34,680 nucleotides of DNA from Leptolyngbyaceae cyanobacterium M33_DOE_097 (GTDB taxonomy: Bacteria > Cyanobacteriota > Cyanobacteriia > Leptolyngbyales > Leptolyngbyaceae), in contig DVDV01000099.1 in NCBI GenBank assembly GCA_015296075.1, positions 90,446 to 125,125 of the forward strand, given 5' to 3'. The notes below the pieces were generated by a model. The model was not told where the DNA came from. It did no database searches and saw only the letters and a program-made list of their open reading frames with translations. Each line of letters starts with the position of its first letter. Position 1 is the stretch's first letter. Of the stretch, positions 8,584 through 17,872 are shown piece after piece. A program made the position numbers and the translations under genes.

Positions 8584-9126
8584 ATGACTTTAGAAACGGG
8601 GTCATCCCTTGCTGGCTTGCCTGCTTATGCCTATGTTGACGAAGCGGGGCAACTGCCAGAAGCTTTTCAGGGAAAAATTGGCGTCTATGCGATTTTTGAT
8701 CAGGCGATGGCATTGCAGTATGTTGGCTATTCACGAGATGTGCTGTTGAGTCTCAAACAGCATCTTGTGCGCAAACCGAGTCAGTGTGTGTGGGTCAAAG
8801 CACAAATCAGCGATCGCCCCAACCGTACCGAGTTAGAAGCCATTCGTGCAGCCTGGATTGCCGAAAACGGAACGACTCCACCGGGGAACACAACCGAGGA
8901 TGACTCTTGGAACCAGCCCATTGATGTAAAGCAACAGATGACCGAAGCGGAGCAAGCAACCTACGCCGCTGCCCCTGACGAACTGACGCAAATAAAACTC
9001 TTGAAGCAGTGCGCCCGGCGGGTCGAAGCCGAAATTCTAGAACAACTGCGATCGCGCAATGTGCAGACCGAGATTCGGTTCAACCCAAAAATGAAAGAAA
9101 CTGGCTTGCTCGATCTCAAGCCTTAA
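8584..9126 (+). CDS. GIY-YIG nuclease family protein
   Basis: 180 residues from ATG at 8584; an in-frame GTG at 8551 would add 11 residues of unlikely sequence. The N-terminal half has the GIY-YIG fold pattern: GVYAIFD at 33-39, then QYVGYSRDV at 45-53 with R51 in the catalytic-arginine position, then TELEAIRAAWIAENG (82-96). The C-terminal half is helical and charged (QIKLLKQCARRVEAEILEQL). Related proteins occur widely in cyanobacteria and plastid-bearing plants without a settled function. A DNA-repair or nuclease role is inferred from the fold only. It is convergent with bciB. Confidence 0.75.
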   Translation: MTLETGSSLAGLPAYAYVDEAGQLPEAFQGKIGVYAIFDQAMALQYVGYSRDVLLSLKQHLVRKPSQCVWVKAQISDRPNRTELEAIRAAWIAENGTTPPGNTTEDDSWNQPIDVKQQMTEAEQATYAAAPDELTQIKLLKQCARRVEAEILEQLRSRNVQTEIRFNPKMKETGLLDLKP

Positions 9127-9252
9127 CTGAATGGGACAACTTCCCAATCTCTCTGGAAATTTTCCCTGTAGCAGAAAGCTGCGCATTGGCTACAGCCTCC
9201 TGTCCATCCTACGCCGCTTCCTGCTACCTGCTATTCTGTTATTCCCCTCACC

Positions 9253-10443
9253 TTACTCTGGCAACTTATATTGCTCAACAATCCGCTTTGCGTAATCGGG
9301 AACGTGCGCCTCAAGCTTTTCAGGATGGTGGCGTTTGACGTAGAGGTAATTGCGGGTAAAGTGCGAATCGATCGAGAAGCGAGCGTACTCCAGCCCACGC
9401 GGGCCAACCTTATCAATCACAACGCCCATCAGCTTGGCTGCCCACATGGGTAACGTGACCCCCTTGTCATAGGCTGGGATCCCCTGTTGCACAGCATTAT
9501 GGCGATCTCCCTGAGAAGTGACAGGCTGCGTTTCAATTTGGTCTTTGACCAGCTCTAGCATCTCGGCACCGCGATCATTACGCACCACAATCCACTGCCA
9601 GCCAAACGGTGCGCCCATGTAGCCCACGACCAGATCCGCTAAAGAATTAACGTAGTCAAAGCAACTCATGCAAGAGGGAGCAAAGACATCCTTGAGCTGA
9701 TTAGTTTTCAGCCCAAAGAACGGAACCGTCTCGACAGAACCGTCTTCGTGCTTAAAATGTACCCGGAAATCTTGCATAAACTCATAATGCACGACGGTTT
9801 CAGGCGATCGGCTTGTCGTTTCGAGAAACTTCTGCAATCCGGCGCGGGTGACGTTATCGACGCAAGGGGTACCTAAGACGTAGAGCTTTTCTAGCCCCAG
9901 TTGCTGTTCAACCGCACGTAAGGCTTGAATTTGGCACCCCACCCCAATCACCAGCAAGCGCTTTAAACCTGATTGCTCGATTTGCTCCAGCACCGATAGG
10001 TTGGGCGATAGCGTTGGTTTGTTGACGCGTGCCGCAAGAATTTCTTCCCGATTGCGGGCAATGACGGGTTGTGGCTGAAAGCGGTCTTCGGGCGTATTTT
10101 GCACGCACACAACGCCTTCGACCCAACCCTGCTCCAGCATGGCGATCGCGATTGAGCTAACAATCCCCGTCCATTGCGCCCCTGCAATTGGCTCGGTTTT
10201 GCGGGCCGACATCATTGTGTGATGCACCCCAAAGTAACAGTCGTCAAAGCTCTCTAAATCGCGACTACGCCCATGTGCCTGAGTTTCTAAATCTGCAACT
10301 TGCTGATTTAAAAATGCACAGGCTTCTTTAACGTAGTGAATGTAATAGGTGTCACATAGCCCACACTCACTGCACAGCTCTTTTGCAGGGCGGCGACTGT
10401 TTGGTTTAAGGGCTTTTGCTTTCTGATGGGGAGCCAGGGTCAT
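9253..10443 (-). CDS. bciB: Ferredoxin-dependent divinyl chlorophyllide 8-vinyl reductase (BciB / Slr1923 type)
   Basis: 396 residues of the coenzyme F420 hydrogenase beta-subunit (FrhB) family, close in length and motifs to Synechocystis Slr1923. That protein reduces the 8-vinyl group of divinyl chlorophyll precursors using FAD and [4Fe-4S] clusters. Cluster cysteines are visible at C24, C27 and C30 (LCSECGLCDTYY), with further candidates C194 (GTPCVDNV), C258 and C261 (SCMSCFDYV). The middle part RLLVIGVGCQIQALRAVE is the nucleotide/flavin core. The close relative HCAR (7-hydroxymethyl chlorophyll reductase) belongs to the same family, so this function rests on cyanobacterial orthology. It stands alone on the minus strand, 149 bases downstream of the PpsA-like gene. 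Confidence 0.85.
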   Translation of the reverse strand: MTLAPHQKAKALKPNSRRPAKELCSECGLCDTYYIHYVKEACAFLNQQVADLETQAHGRSRDLESFDDCYFGVHHTMMSARKTEPIAGAQWTGIVSSIAIAMLEQGWVEGVVCVQNTPEDRFQPQPVIARNREEILAARVNKPTLSPNLSVLEQIEQSGLKRLLVIGVGCQIQALRAVEQQLGLEKLYVLGTPCVDNVTRAGLQKFLETTSRSPETVVHYEFMQDFRVHFKHEDGSVETVPFFGLKTNQLKDVFAPSCMSCFDYVNSLADLVVGYMGAPFGWQWIVVRNDRGAEMLELVKDQIETQPVTSQGDRHNAVQQGIPAYDKGVTLPMWAAKLMGVVIDKVGPRGLEYARFSIDSHFTRNYLYVKRHHPEKLEAHVPDYAKRIVEQYKLPE

Positions 10444-10592
10444 TGATGCAGGTTTATTAAACAGTACTCATTGATCACAATACCGGAAGCTGGGAGCAAG
10501 TGGCGAAAGGAAATCAGTGAATTGCTCTGGGTTTCGGGATGATTGGCAGCAATCCATAGAGCCGAATTGATTTGCTTGGAGGAAATACGATG

Positions 10593-12911
10593 CTAGTTTC
10601 TATCTAAGCTCGAGATCGCCGCTTCAGCCTGCAAAATCGACTGGTGGGTCATCACTAAAGCACTCGGTTCAACGGAGATGCTACTAATTCCCCAGCGAAT
10701 TAAATCTTCGACCATTTCAGGAAAACGAATCGGCGCTTGACCACAGATTGAGCATGGAATGCCAAGCTCCTTTGCGGTTTGAATCAATTGCGCGATCGCC
10801 CGTTGAACAGAGGGATGCCGCTCGTCGAATGCGGTGGCTAGCTCAGCCTGGTCGCGATCGACCCCCAGCAGTAATTGAGTCAGGTCGTTTGTGCCAATCG
10901 AGATGCCTTGCACACCTGCCGCAACAAACTCAGGCAACATAAACAGCACTGATGGTACTTCCGCCATCATCCAGAGCTGAAAGTTTGGGTTTTGCCGTAA
11001 CCCAGCTTCTTTGACTAACTGATTGCAAAATTCGAATTCTTCAACGGTTCGCACAAACGGCAACAGGAGATTACAGTTTGAGTACCCCGCTGCCTGGACT
11101 GCGAGCAATGCCTGGAGTTGTAGATTTAGCAAATTTGGGTTTTGCCGATAGAGCCAGGTGCCCCGTTTACCCAAAGCCGGATTGATCTCGCGGGGTGGGC
11201 TGCCAATCAACCCATCAAACTCATGGCTGCGGAGATCCATCGCTCGGTAGAAAACGGGGTGAGGTGCGATCGCCTGAGCAAAAATCTGAACCTTCTCGGT
11301 TAACCGTCGTGCGAGTTCCTGACCTCGTCCTTGCTGCGACCACCAGTTGGGATGATGTCCGTCTAGAACGGTCAGCGCCAGTAGCTCTGAGCGCAGTAAC
11401 CCAACGCCATGCAACGGTATACCTGGCAAATGGGCGAGTGATTCTGGTTGGCTGAGATTCACCATCAGCCGGATGGTTTGCGGACTGGCTGCAATTGCCA
11501 GGGCGTTGGTAGGTGCAGCCTGGTAATGCTCAACCGGGGTTGAGGGGGTGTTGAGCAGTTCGACGTGACCGAGATCGCCATCGACAAAAGCGTGGCTTAC
11601 TTGTTGCAGAGCTTGGACGGCACCGGGCACCCCCATCACCGCTGGAATTTGCAACTCACGGGCAATGATAGCGCCGTGACAGGCCATACTGCCTTGCTCA
11701 GTGACAATGCCAGCGACCTGGCGCAAGATCGGCAACCAATGAGATGGAATCGACTCCGCTACCAAAATGCTTTGGGCAAACGTCATCTCTGAAACGGGTT
11801 CACTGAGAGTGATGACCACCACAGGCGCGGTTGCCTGACCGGGAGCGGCTGGCAAACCAACAAGGGTTGTTTGAGTCAGGGAGTTGGCCCCTCCGGTAAC
11901 CTGGGGCAGAAGTGGGACTGTGGGTGCCTCAAGCTGTGAACAAGGGTTAATCTGCGTCACCCATAGTTTGGGTTGAGCGTCAGACTCTTCAACAAATAGC
12001 CACTCCATCTCTAAGCTTTGCTGCAGCTGTGCTTCTAATTTTTGCAAGCGATTTCCGATCGCCAACAAATCTGGCTCGCTTAATACCAGGCTGGGCTGAG
12101 CGATCTCTGGGTAGCTCACTTGAATGCAGGCTGTTTGCGGGTTGAGGCGATAGGTTGTGGTTACTTTTCCCGCGATCGCCTCCAGCAACTTGTGGCTTTG
12201 TCGGTCAAGCCAAAATGTAGAGGGCGCACCCTCGCCGCGTGTCAAGGCAAACCCTAGGCCAGGTAAGGCTTTGACTTCAATTTGGCTACTCAGCGAGCGA
12301 GCCGTACCTGTCGCGATCGCCCCGTATAAAGGTTGTAACAGGACGGCCATCCGCACATCTTGCAAGCGAATGTGTAGCCGTTGCCAGTAAAACAAGCTGT
12401 GAGCTGAAAACAGTTTTGCCCACATCTGCTTCAGGTGATGGGTCAAATCAGCCAGGTTTGCGGGGCAAATCGTTGCCTCAAATAAACTACCTGCTTTAGC
12501 GTCTATCACCGGATTGAGTCGCAACGGATTCACGGGCTGCTGCGCCAATGCCAGGGAGGCTCGCAGGATCCAAACGGGGGCAGAGCCTTCGCTGAGTATG
12601 CTCTGGAGTTCCTGCTGCAAGTCTGCTGGCAACTCACCGTCGAGGATCGCTTGCCGAATCTGCCGCGCGATCGCTACCAACTGTCCAGGATTGCTCGTAT
12701 CAAAATATAACGAAGAATCTGGCAGGTCGATAAAAAGTGGTTCTAGCCAACGGACGCTCGCAAGAAATTGTTGAAAGACCTTGGCTGACACCACAAACCC
12801 CAAAACAACCGGGTGCCCGCCTTGATACGCTTGCGCGAGTCGCCACGCCTTGTTGCCTACCAGTAAGCGATCGTGCGAACTTAATTGGTCGAGGCGGTAG
12901 GTTGCAGTCAC
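10593..12911 (-). CDS. Phosphoenolpyruvate synthase-like (PEP-utilising) enzyme
   Basis: 772 residues in three parts. Residues 1-330 are a divergent PPDK/PpsA ATP-grasp domain: K21 in VGNKAWRL and R117 in ILRAS survive, but the usual VRSSATAED is not recognisable and the QARP motif reads QINP at 320-323. Residues 345-455 are the swivelling phosphohistidine domain, GSMACHGAIIAREL with H412. Residues 475-770 are the PEP/pyruvate TIM barrel: GVGLLRSEL (502-510), MDLRSHEFDGLIG, EINPALGKRG, GTNDLTQLLLGVDRD, and CSICGQAP with C723 in the catalytic-cysteine position. The barrel resembles PpsA (MDLRSHEF as in DFKSNEY) more than PPDK. ppsA-like proteins are common in cyanobacteria. Whether this one makes PEP from pyruvate and ATP is uncertain given the eroded ATP domain. 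Confidence 0.75.
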   Translation of the reverse strand: MTATYRLDQLSSHDRLLVGNKAWRLAQAYQGGHPVVLGFVVSAKVFQQFLASVRWLEPLFIDLPDSSLYFDTSNPGQLVAIARQIRQAILDGELPADLQQELQSILSEGSAPVWILRASLALAQQPVNPLRLNPVIDAKAGSLFEATICPANLADLTHHLKQMWAKLFSAHSLFYWQRLHIRLQDVRMAVLLQPLYGAIATGTARSLSSQIEVKALPGLGFALTRGEGAPSTFWLDRQSHKLLEAIAGKVTTTYRLNPQTACIQVSYPEIAQPSLVLSEPDLLAIGNRLQKLEAQLQQSLEMEWLFVEESDAQPKLWVTQINPCSQLEAPTVPLLPQVTGGANSLTQTTLVGLPAAPGQATAPVVVITLSEPVSEMTFAQSILVAESIPSHWLPILRQVAGIVTEQGSMACHGAIIARELQIPAVMGVPGAVQALQQVSHAFVDGDLGHVELLNTPSTPVEHYQAAPTNALAIAASPQTIRLMVNLSQPESLAHLPGIPLHGVGLLRSELLALTVLDGHHPNWWSQQGRGQELARRLTEKVQIFAQAIAPHPVFYRAMDLRSHEFDGLIGSPPREINPALGKRGTWLYRQNPNLLNLQLQALLAVQAAGYSNCNLLLPFVRTVEEFEFCNQLVKEAGLRQNPNFQLWMMAEVPSVLFMLPEFVAAGVQGISIGTNDLTQLLLGVDRDQAELATAFDERHPSVQRAIAQLIQTAKELGIPCSICGQAPIRFPEMVEDLIRWGISSISVEPSALVMTHQSILQAEAAISSLDRN

Positions 12912-13027
12912 AAAAGTCGCCTATATCTAACAAATTGAGAACGCTGAGATTAAAAGCTGTATCGCTCGAAAAGCTGAAGGATATAAAAAGTCGCGTTAAT
13001 TAAGAAATTAGCCCAAACAAAGATTCA

Positions 13028-13408
13028 TTAATCGTCGGTCGAGTCGGCTAAAACCTCGACAGCACTGACATCAATGGTGTCAGCAGGGGTCAGGCGATTA
13101 AATTTCTGATTTTCAGCCCGTAGAGCTTCACCACAGTTAGGGCAATTAAACTCTGAGTGGTTGAGACTGGCAAACTCATAATGACAAACCGGACAGTCAG
13201 ATTGGATCAGATTTCGCGATAACCACCAACGAAATCCGACAAAGGCCAATATTGGAGTTAACACCAGTAACCCTAAGAGAATGACAAAGGATTTTACAAG
13301 CCATCCTAAACCAATCGACCCTAGCAGCCAGATAATCGCGAATGGCAACAACAAGCGGCTAACCTCTGTTAAACCAACTTGAAAACGCTCAAAACGATCT
13401 TGATTCAC
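13028..13408 (-). CDS. Small membrane protein with a zinc-ribbon
   Basis: 126 residues. Two hydrophobic stretches (about 17-36 and 38-60) are followed by a compact four-cysteine zinc ribbon, CPVC at about 72-75 and CPNC at about 89-92, and then an acidic tail. The ribbon should face the cytoplasm or the same side as both termini. No functional family is recognised. Comparable cyanobacterial proteins are annotated only as hypothetical or zinc-ribbon membrane proteins. It lies between the PpsA-like gene and the petBD terminator on the same strand and has 382 bases of non-coding sequence upstream, so it probably has its own promoter. Confidence 0.7.
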   Translation of the reverse strand: MNQDRFERFQVGLTEVSRLLLPFAIIWLLGSIGLGWLVKSFVILLGLLVLTPILAFVGFRWWLSRNLIQSDCPVCHYEFASLNHSEFNCPNCGEALRAENQKFNRLTPADTIDVSAVEVLADSTDD

Positions 13409-13790
13409 AGCTGCTCTCCCCTTCTTTTCACTGTCACTATCCTAACGAGAAGTGCCTAAGACATTACAGGCGGTTTTCCCTCTCTTAAACCAGAGGAACC
13501 GATCCCAGAAATAAAAATTAATCTCTCTATCTGTCAGTTTTGTAAGCTAGCGGTTTAAGTAATTAATTGAAAAGCTTTGATTGACCTCTGCTGGTTCAAT
13601 GCTTTGACTTTCATTGTAGAGCGTTGCTAGAGGATCATCGTTTACCTATTCCCTTCCCTTCATCAGGATTGGAAAGCCTGTTGCTTTACGATCCCGACCA
13701 AAGCAAAAAATAACACTCGTCAGGCTTGACCTTCTCACAAAGAACGAATCCAAGCGCTAACGAGTGCAAGCTAATTGAGTTGTGGCAGTC
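13409..13790. other. Non-coding stretch between petD and the zinc-ribbon gene
   Basis: 382 bases without a credible gene. The right part (13704-13766) is the petBD terminator. The left part must hold the promoter of the zinc-ribbon gene; it is AT-rich (for example TTAAGTAATTAATTG near 13555) but I cannot assign promoter boxes. No tRNA or known small RNA is recognisable. Confidence 0.5.
13704..13766 (-). terminator. Probable rho-independent terminator of petB-petD
   Basis: On the minus strand, CACTCGTTAGCGCTTG (from 13751-13766) pairs imperfectly with CAAGCCTGACGAGTG (from 13714-13728) across a 22-base loop. TTATTTTTT (13705-13713) follows directly. It lies 25 bases after the petD stop, as expected for the end of the operon. 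Confidence 0.7.
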
Positions 13791-14273
13791 TTAGAACAAG
13801 CCCAGAGTAAGAGCCTTGCTAACCGGGAAGACGGCACCAATGCCCAGGTAAAGAGTAACAAGAGTTCCAAACAGGAAGACGGTTGTAGCTACAGGACGGC
13901 GGAAAGGATTTTGGAACTTGTTAACGTTTTCAATGAAAGGAACAAGAATCAAACCCAGAGGTACAGAAGCCATCAGAACTACACCCAGAAGCTTGTTAGG
14001 AACCAGGCGCAGGATGTTAAACACCGGATACAAATACCACTCAGGCAAAATTTCCAGTGGAGTTGCAAATGGGTTCGCAGGCTCACCAACGACCGCGGGG
14101 TCAAGCACAGCCAGACCTACACAGAGGGTGATAGTTCCCAAAATTACAACTGGGAAGATATAGAGCAAATCGTTGGGCCATGCAGGTTCACCGTAGTAGT
14201 TGTGACCCATGCCTTTTGCCAACTTTGCCCGCAATTGAGGATCGCTCAGATCCGGCTTCTTAATGGTTGCCAT
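13791..14273 (-). CDS. petD: Cytochrome b6f complex subunit IV
   Basis: 160 residues, the normal length. This thylakoid membrane protein forms the quinol-oxidation site together with cytochrome b6. The PEWY motif of the Qo site is at 77-80 ([17 protein letters not shown]), and three membrane helices follow the pattern of the family. [30 protein letters not shown] is the standard N-terminus. It is 105 bases downstream of petB and cotranscribed with it, the usual cyanobacterial petBD operon. The long frame on the opposite strand is a shadow. Confidence 0.98.
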   Translation of the reverse strand: MATIKKPDLSDPQLRAKLAKGMGHNYYGEPAWPNDLLYIFPVVILGTITLCVGLAVLDPAVVGEPANPFATPLEILPEWYLYPVFNILRLVPNKLLGVVLMASVPLGLILVPFIENVNKFQNPFRRPVATTVFLFGTLVTLYLGIGAVFPVSKALTLGLF

Positions 14274-14378
14274 ATCTAAAAAATGGTCTCCTTAGTATCG
14301 GGTCGGCAGTTGGGTTTGCAAGCCAGCAGCACCATACCTAAATTCTAAGCATTCGTTGCTGGTTAGCAGTCTAACGTG

Positions 14379-15047
14379 TTACAGAGGACCAGAAATCCCC
14401 TGCTTACGAATCATGAGGAAGTGCAGCAGCATAAAGACTGCAATCAACCAAGGTAAGACAAAGGTATGAGCGCTGTAATAGCGAGTCAGCGTTGCCTGCC
14501 CCACACTAGCACCACCACGCAGTAAATCAGCAATCAAAGTGCCCACAACGGGAATTGCTTCAGGCACCCCTGACACGATTTTGACCGCCCAATAGCCAAC
14601 TTGATCCCAAGGGAGAGAGTAGCCAGTCACACCAAAAGAAACAGTGATAACGGCCAAAATCACACCCGTTACCCAGGTCAATTCACGCGGCTTTTTAAAA
14701 CCACCTGTCAAATAAACCCGGAAAACGTGAAGAATCATCATCAGCACCATCATGCTGGCAGACCAGCGATGGATCGAGCGGATCAGCCAACCAAAGCTGA
14801 CTTCGTTCATGATGTACTGAACAGAATCAAACGCTTCGGCGACGGTGGGTCTGTAATAAAACGTCATTGCAAACCCAGTGGCAAACTGAATCAGGAAGCA
14901 GGTCAACGTAATACCGCCGAGGCAGTAAAAAATGTTGACGTGGGGCGGAACGTATTTGCTGCTGATGTCATCAGCCAGCGCTTGAACTTCCAACCGCTCC
15001 TGAAACCACTGGTAAGCTTTTGAATCAGTTACCTGCTTAGTGAACAT
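14379..15047 (-). CDS. petB: Cytochrome b6
   Basis: 222 residues, full length for cyanobacteria. It is the haem-binding core of cytochrome b6f, moving electrons from plastoquinol through two b haems. The haem ligands are visible: H93 (SIHRWS) with H194 (SAHTF), and H107 (ILHVFR) with H209 (LLHFLM). C42 (FYCLGG) attaches the extra haem ci. Four membrane helices are present, and [16 protein letters not shown] and [13 protein letters not shown] are hallmark segments. The gene is divergent from ctpA, an arrangement seen in many cyanobacteria. Confidence 0.98.
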   Translation of the reverse strand: MFTKQVTDSKAYQWFQERLEVQALADDISSKYVPPHVNIFYCLGGITLTCFLIQFATGFAMTFYYRPTVAEAFDSVQYIMNEVSFGWLIRSIHRWSASMMVLMMILHVFRVYLTGGFKKPRELTWVTGVILAVITVSFGVTGYSLPWDQVGYWAVKIVSGVPEAIPVVGTLIADLLRGGASVGQATLTRYYSAHTFVLPWLIAVFMLLHFLMIRKQGISGPL

Positions 15048-15336
15048 GGAGGGACAGATTCCTAAAAAATGTATTGCGGTTCATAAAGAATCTAACACAG
15101 ACAGCTAGCCCATTTCATCTTGTCAGCAGGGAATTGCTTGAATTGGGGGAAGTTTAATGGAGTGTAATTCTGAGGCGTTTTTTCTCAGAAAACTGTCTCT
15201 TGTCAGATTTTCGTTAAGAACTGCGTAAATAAAATGCTGCGAAATAGACCCAGTGGGCGATCGCCCCAAGCTTCTTAGCTAAAAAACGAGGCATGACCTG
15301 GTCTGACCCCGGTTGGAGCGATTAATATGAATAACT
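15048..15336. promoter_or_regulatory. Divergent petB / ctpA promoter region
   Basis: 289 bases between two divergent gene starts must contain both promoters. A HIP1 core (GCGATCGC) lies near 15258-15265. I cannot assign -10 and -35 boxes with confidence. Confidence 0.5.
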
Positions 15337-16590
15337 ATGGCTAAAAAATTCAGTTGGTTAAAACGTGTTGCGCTTTCTTTACTCGTTGTTTGGTTTGTGC
15401 TGCTTGGCTTTACGCCAACGGCGCTAGCAATGACAGAGGAGCAAAAGTACATCGCAGAAGTGTGGCGCTTAATCGATCGGGCTTATCTGGATGACTCTTT
15501 TAACCATCAAAACTGGTGGTTGGTGCGCCAACGGGCATTAAAGCAACCCATGCCTAGTCGTGACGAGGCGTACTCTGTCGCTCAAAAAATGCTGGCAAGC
15601 TTAGAAGATCCTTTTACCCGCTTGCTCAAACCCGATCAGTATCGCAGTCTGCAAACCAGTACTTCGGGCGAGTTGACGGGGGTTGGTTTGCAAATTTCGC
15701 AAGAACCTGAAACGGGCAGGTTACAGGTCATCGCTCCGATCGCAGGTTCCCCAGCTGATAAAGCGGGAATTCGTGCGATGGATACCATTTTAGAAATTGA
15801 TGGAAACCCGACTGATAATTTGAGTCTTGACGAAGCGGCAGCTCGGATGCGTGGCCCGGCTGGGAGCCAGGTGGTGTTGACCATTCAGCACAAAGATTCG
15901 CCAGCCGAAGCGATCGCCGTAACGAGAGACCATATTGAGTTGAACCCAGTCGTCGCTAAGTTGCAAACTCATCCGGGTAATGGTGGCCAGTCGGTCAAGG
16001 TCGGTTATATTCGCCTGACCCAGTTCAATGCCAACGCCACCACTGAAGTCGCGCGTGCGATTAAGCGGCTCGACAGTCAGGGGGCAGAGTCTTACATTCT
16101 TGATTTGCGTAACAATCCGGGTGGATTATTGCAGGCGGGTATCGAGATTGCGCGGCTCTGGCTTGATAGTGGCACTATTGTTTACACCGTCAATCGCCAG
16201 GGGGTGATGGGCAGTTTTGAAGCCACTGGCCTTGCTTTAACCCAAGCACCTTTAGTTGTGTTGGTTAACAAGGGCACAGCTAGCGCTAGTGAAATTTTGG
16301 CAGGCGCTTTGAAGGACAACCATCGTGCCACTATTTTGGGTGAGCAGACCTTCGGTAAAGGCTTGATCCAGTCTTTGTTTGACTTGTCAGACGGGTCTGG
16401 TTTAGCGGTGACGGTCGCTAAGTATGAGACTCCGGCGCACAATGACATCAACAAGCAAGGGATTGCGCCAGATGTGCCAATTCAGCTGGATGCAATTACT
16501 TTGGCGGAAGTGGCTACCGATGCAGACAGTCAGTATCGGGCCGCGTTAGAACTGTTATCGACGGATTCAATGGTGGCTGGTGCTGCCTAA
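15337..16590 (+). CDS. ctpA: Carboxyl-terminal processing protease CtpA
   Basis: 417 residues. A signal peptide (hydrophobic 10-28, cleavage after PTALA near 31) sends it to the thylakoid lumen, where CtpA removes the C-terminal extension of photosystem II protein D1. Residues 100-190 hold the PDZ domain (GELTGVGLQISQEPETGRLQV). The S41 peptidase core has GTASASEILAGAL with nucleophile S316 and GEQTFGKGLIQS with the general base K341, 25 residues apart as in characterised CtpA and D1P enzymes. LDLRNNPGGLL (256-266) is also typical. It overlaps the next gene by 11 bases, which suggests coupled translation. Confidence 0.95.
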   Translation: MAKKFSWLKRVALSLLVVWFVLLGFTPTALAMTEEQKYIAEVWRLIDRAYLDDSFNHQNWWLVRQRALKQPMPSRDEAYSVAQKMLASLEDPFTRLLKPDQYRSLQTSTSGELTGVGLQISQEPETGRLQVIAPIAGSPADKAGIRAMDTILEIDGNPTDNLSLDEAAARMRGPAGSQVVLTIQHKDSPAEAIAVTRDHIELNPVVAKLQTHPGNGGQSVKVGYIRLTQFNANATTEVARAIKRLDSQGAESYILDLRNNPGGLLQAGIEIARLWLDSGTIVYTVNRQGVMGSFEATGLALTQAPLVVLVNKGTASASEILAGALKDNHRATILGEQTFGKGLIQSLFDLSDGSGLAVTVAKYETPAHNDINKQGIAPDVPIQLDAITLAEVATDADSQYRAALELLSTDSMVAGAA

Positions 16591-17872
16591 CTCTGAGCGC
16601 ACGTATCACGATCCCCTGCATGGGGCGATCGCCCTTAGCAATAGTGACCCAACTGAAGCCTTACTAATCCGGCTGATTGACACGCCGCCCTTTCAACGAC
16701 TGCGCCGAATTCGCCAGTTGGGGGCGGCAAATTTGACCTTTCATGGAGCGGAGTGTTCTCGCTTTACCCACTCGCTTGGGGTAATGGCGATCGCACGTCG
16801 GGCTTTTGATCGGTTAGCAAAAGCTTACCCGCAATTGATGCCGCATCGCCCCGTGATATTGTGTGCGGCGCTGATGCATGACATCGGGCATGGCCCCTTT
16901 AGCCATACCGGAGAGGATATTTTTGTCACGAGCCACGAGAGCTGGACAGAGCGTATCTTGCGCGAGTCAGAGCCAATCTCGAAGCTACTCACCCACTTCC
17001 AGCCCGATTTGCTCGACAAAATTATTCAGGTGTATCGGCATAGTTACCCGATCCCGCTGGTGTGGCAACTGGTCACGAGTCAGCTTGACTGCGATCGCCT
17101 CGACTACCTCATGCGCGATAGCTACTTTACTGGGGCAACTTACGGCAAAATCGACCTTGATCGCATCATTATGGCGATGCGGTATGACCCTGTTTCTCAG
17201 CAGCTCGCAGTGGCGCGTAAAGGCATGGCTGCTGTTGAACATTACCTGCTGGTGCGCTACTTTATGTACGCTCAGGTTTATAACCACCCCAAAAATATTG
17301 CGGCGGTTTGGGTCTTAGAACAGGCGATCGCCCGTGCCCGTGAGTTGTTAGCTGCTGGTTTGTTAGTTGCGGATGAAGTCGTCAAAGCATGGCTTTCTCC
17401 GGCAATTAATCCCAATTTGCCGTTAGAGAAGTACCTCAGCCTGGAAAGCTATTTAGCGGCAGATGACACCACCTTCTTTTATCATCTGCAACGCTGGCAA
17501 CAGAGCGAAGACCCGATCTTGGCAGATTTGTGCCGTCGTTTTATGGATCGGGATCTACCCAAAGCGATCGATATTTCTTCGCTCGACACAACTGAGCAAG
17601 CAGCGCTCTTACAGCAAGTTCAAACCTGGCTCACGAAAATCGGTTGGCAGCCTCTCTATTACACGGGAATTCGGGTTTCTTTAAGCCGGGGCTATACCCT
17701 TTATCAACGTGGCATTAAGGTGTGTGGCGCTGATAATCTGGCTGAACTAAATCAACTTTCACCGCTGGTACAAACTTTGACGACTCCCTATGAGCGAGCC
17801 TGGTTGATCTATCCTCAAGAAGTCGAAGCTCAGCTTTACACGATTCTGCCGCCGACATTGTTCATTGGGTAA
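16580..17872 (+). CDS. HD-domain phosphohydrolase (SAMHD1/YdhJ-like)
   Basis: 430 residues. The HD metal site is intact: H64 (SRFTHSLG), H100-D101 (LMHDIGHGPFSH) and D170 (SQLDCDRLDYLMRDS), matching the H...HD...D set of SAMHD1-type triphosphohydrolases. YHDPLHGAI (9-17) is the usual family opening. Relatives hydrolyse dNTPs or other nucleotides, but the substrate here is unknown. A C-terminal part (about 280-430) has little recognisable homology. The GTG start at 16580 lies inside the last codons of ctpA; no ATG start is available in this frame near it. Confidence 0.85.
   Translation: MLPNSERTYHDPLHGAIALSNSDPTEALLIRLIDTPPFQRLRRIRQLGAANLTFHGAECSRFTHSLGVMAIARRAFDRLAKAYPQLMPHRPVILCAALMHDIGHGPFSHTGEDIFVTSHESWTERILRESEPISKLLTHFQPDLLDKIIQVYRHSYPIPLVWQLVTSQLDCDRLDYLMRDSYFTGATYGKIDLDRIIMAMRYDPVSQQLAVARKGMAAVEHYLLVRYFMYAQVYNHPKNIAAVWVLEQAIARARELLAAGLLVADEVVKAWLSPAINPNLPLEKYLSLESYLAADDTTFFYHLQRWQQSEDPILADLCRRFMDRDLPKAIDISSLDTTEQAALLQQVQTWLTKIGWQPLYYTGIRVSLSRGYTLYQRGIKVCGADNLAELNQLSPLVQTLTTPYERAWLIYPQEVEAQLYTILPPTLFIG

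Noticed and set aside
13782-14279. 165-codon plus-strand frame opposite petD
   Set aside because: It lies wholly over petD, and its sequence has no recognisable pattern; it is the mirror of a conserved gene.
14601-15023. 140-codon plus-strand frame opposite petB
   Set aside because: Shadow of petB; composition is basic and low-complexity with no domain.
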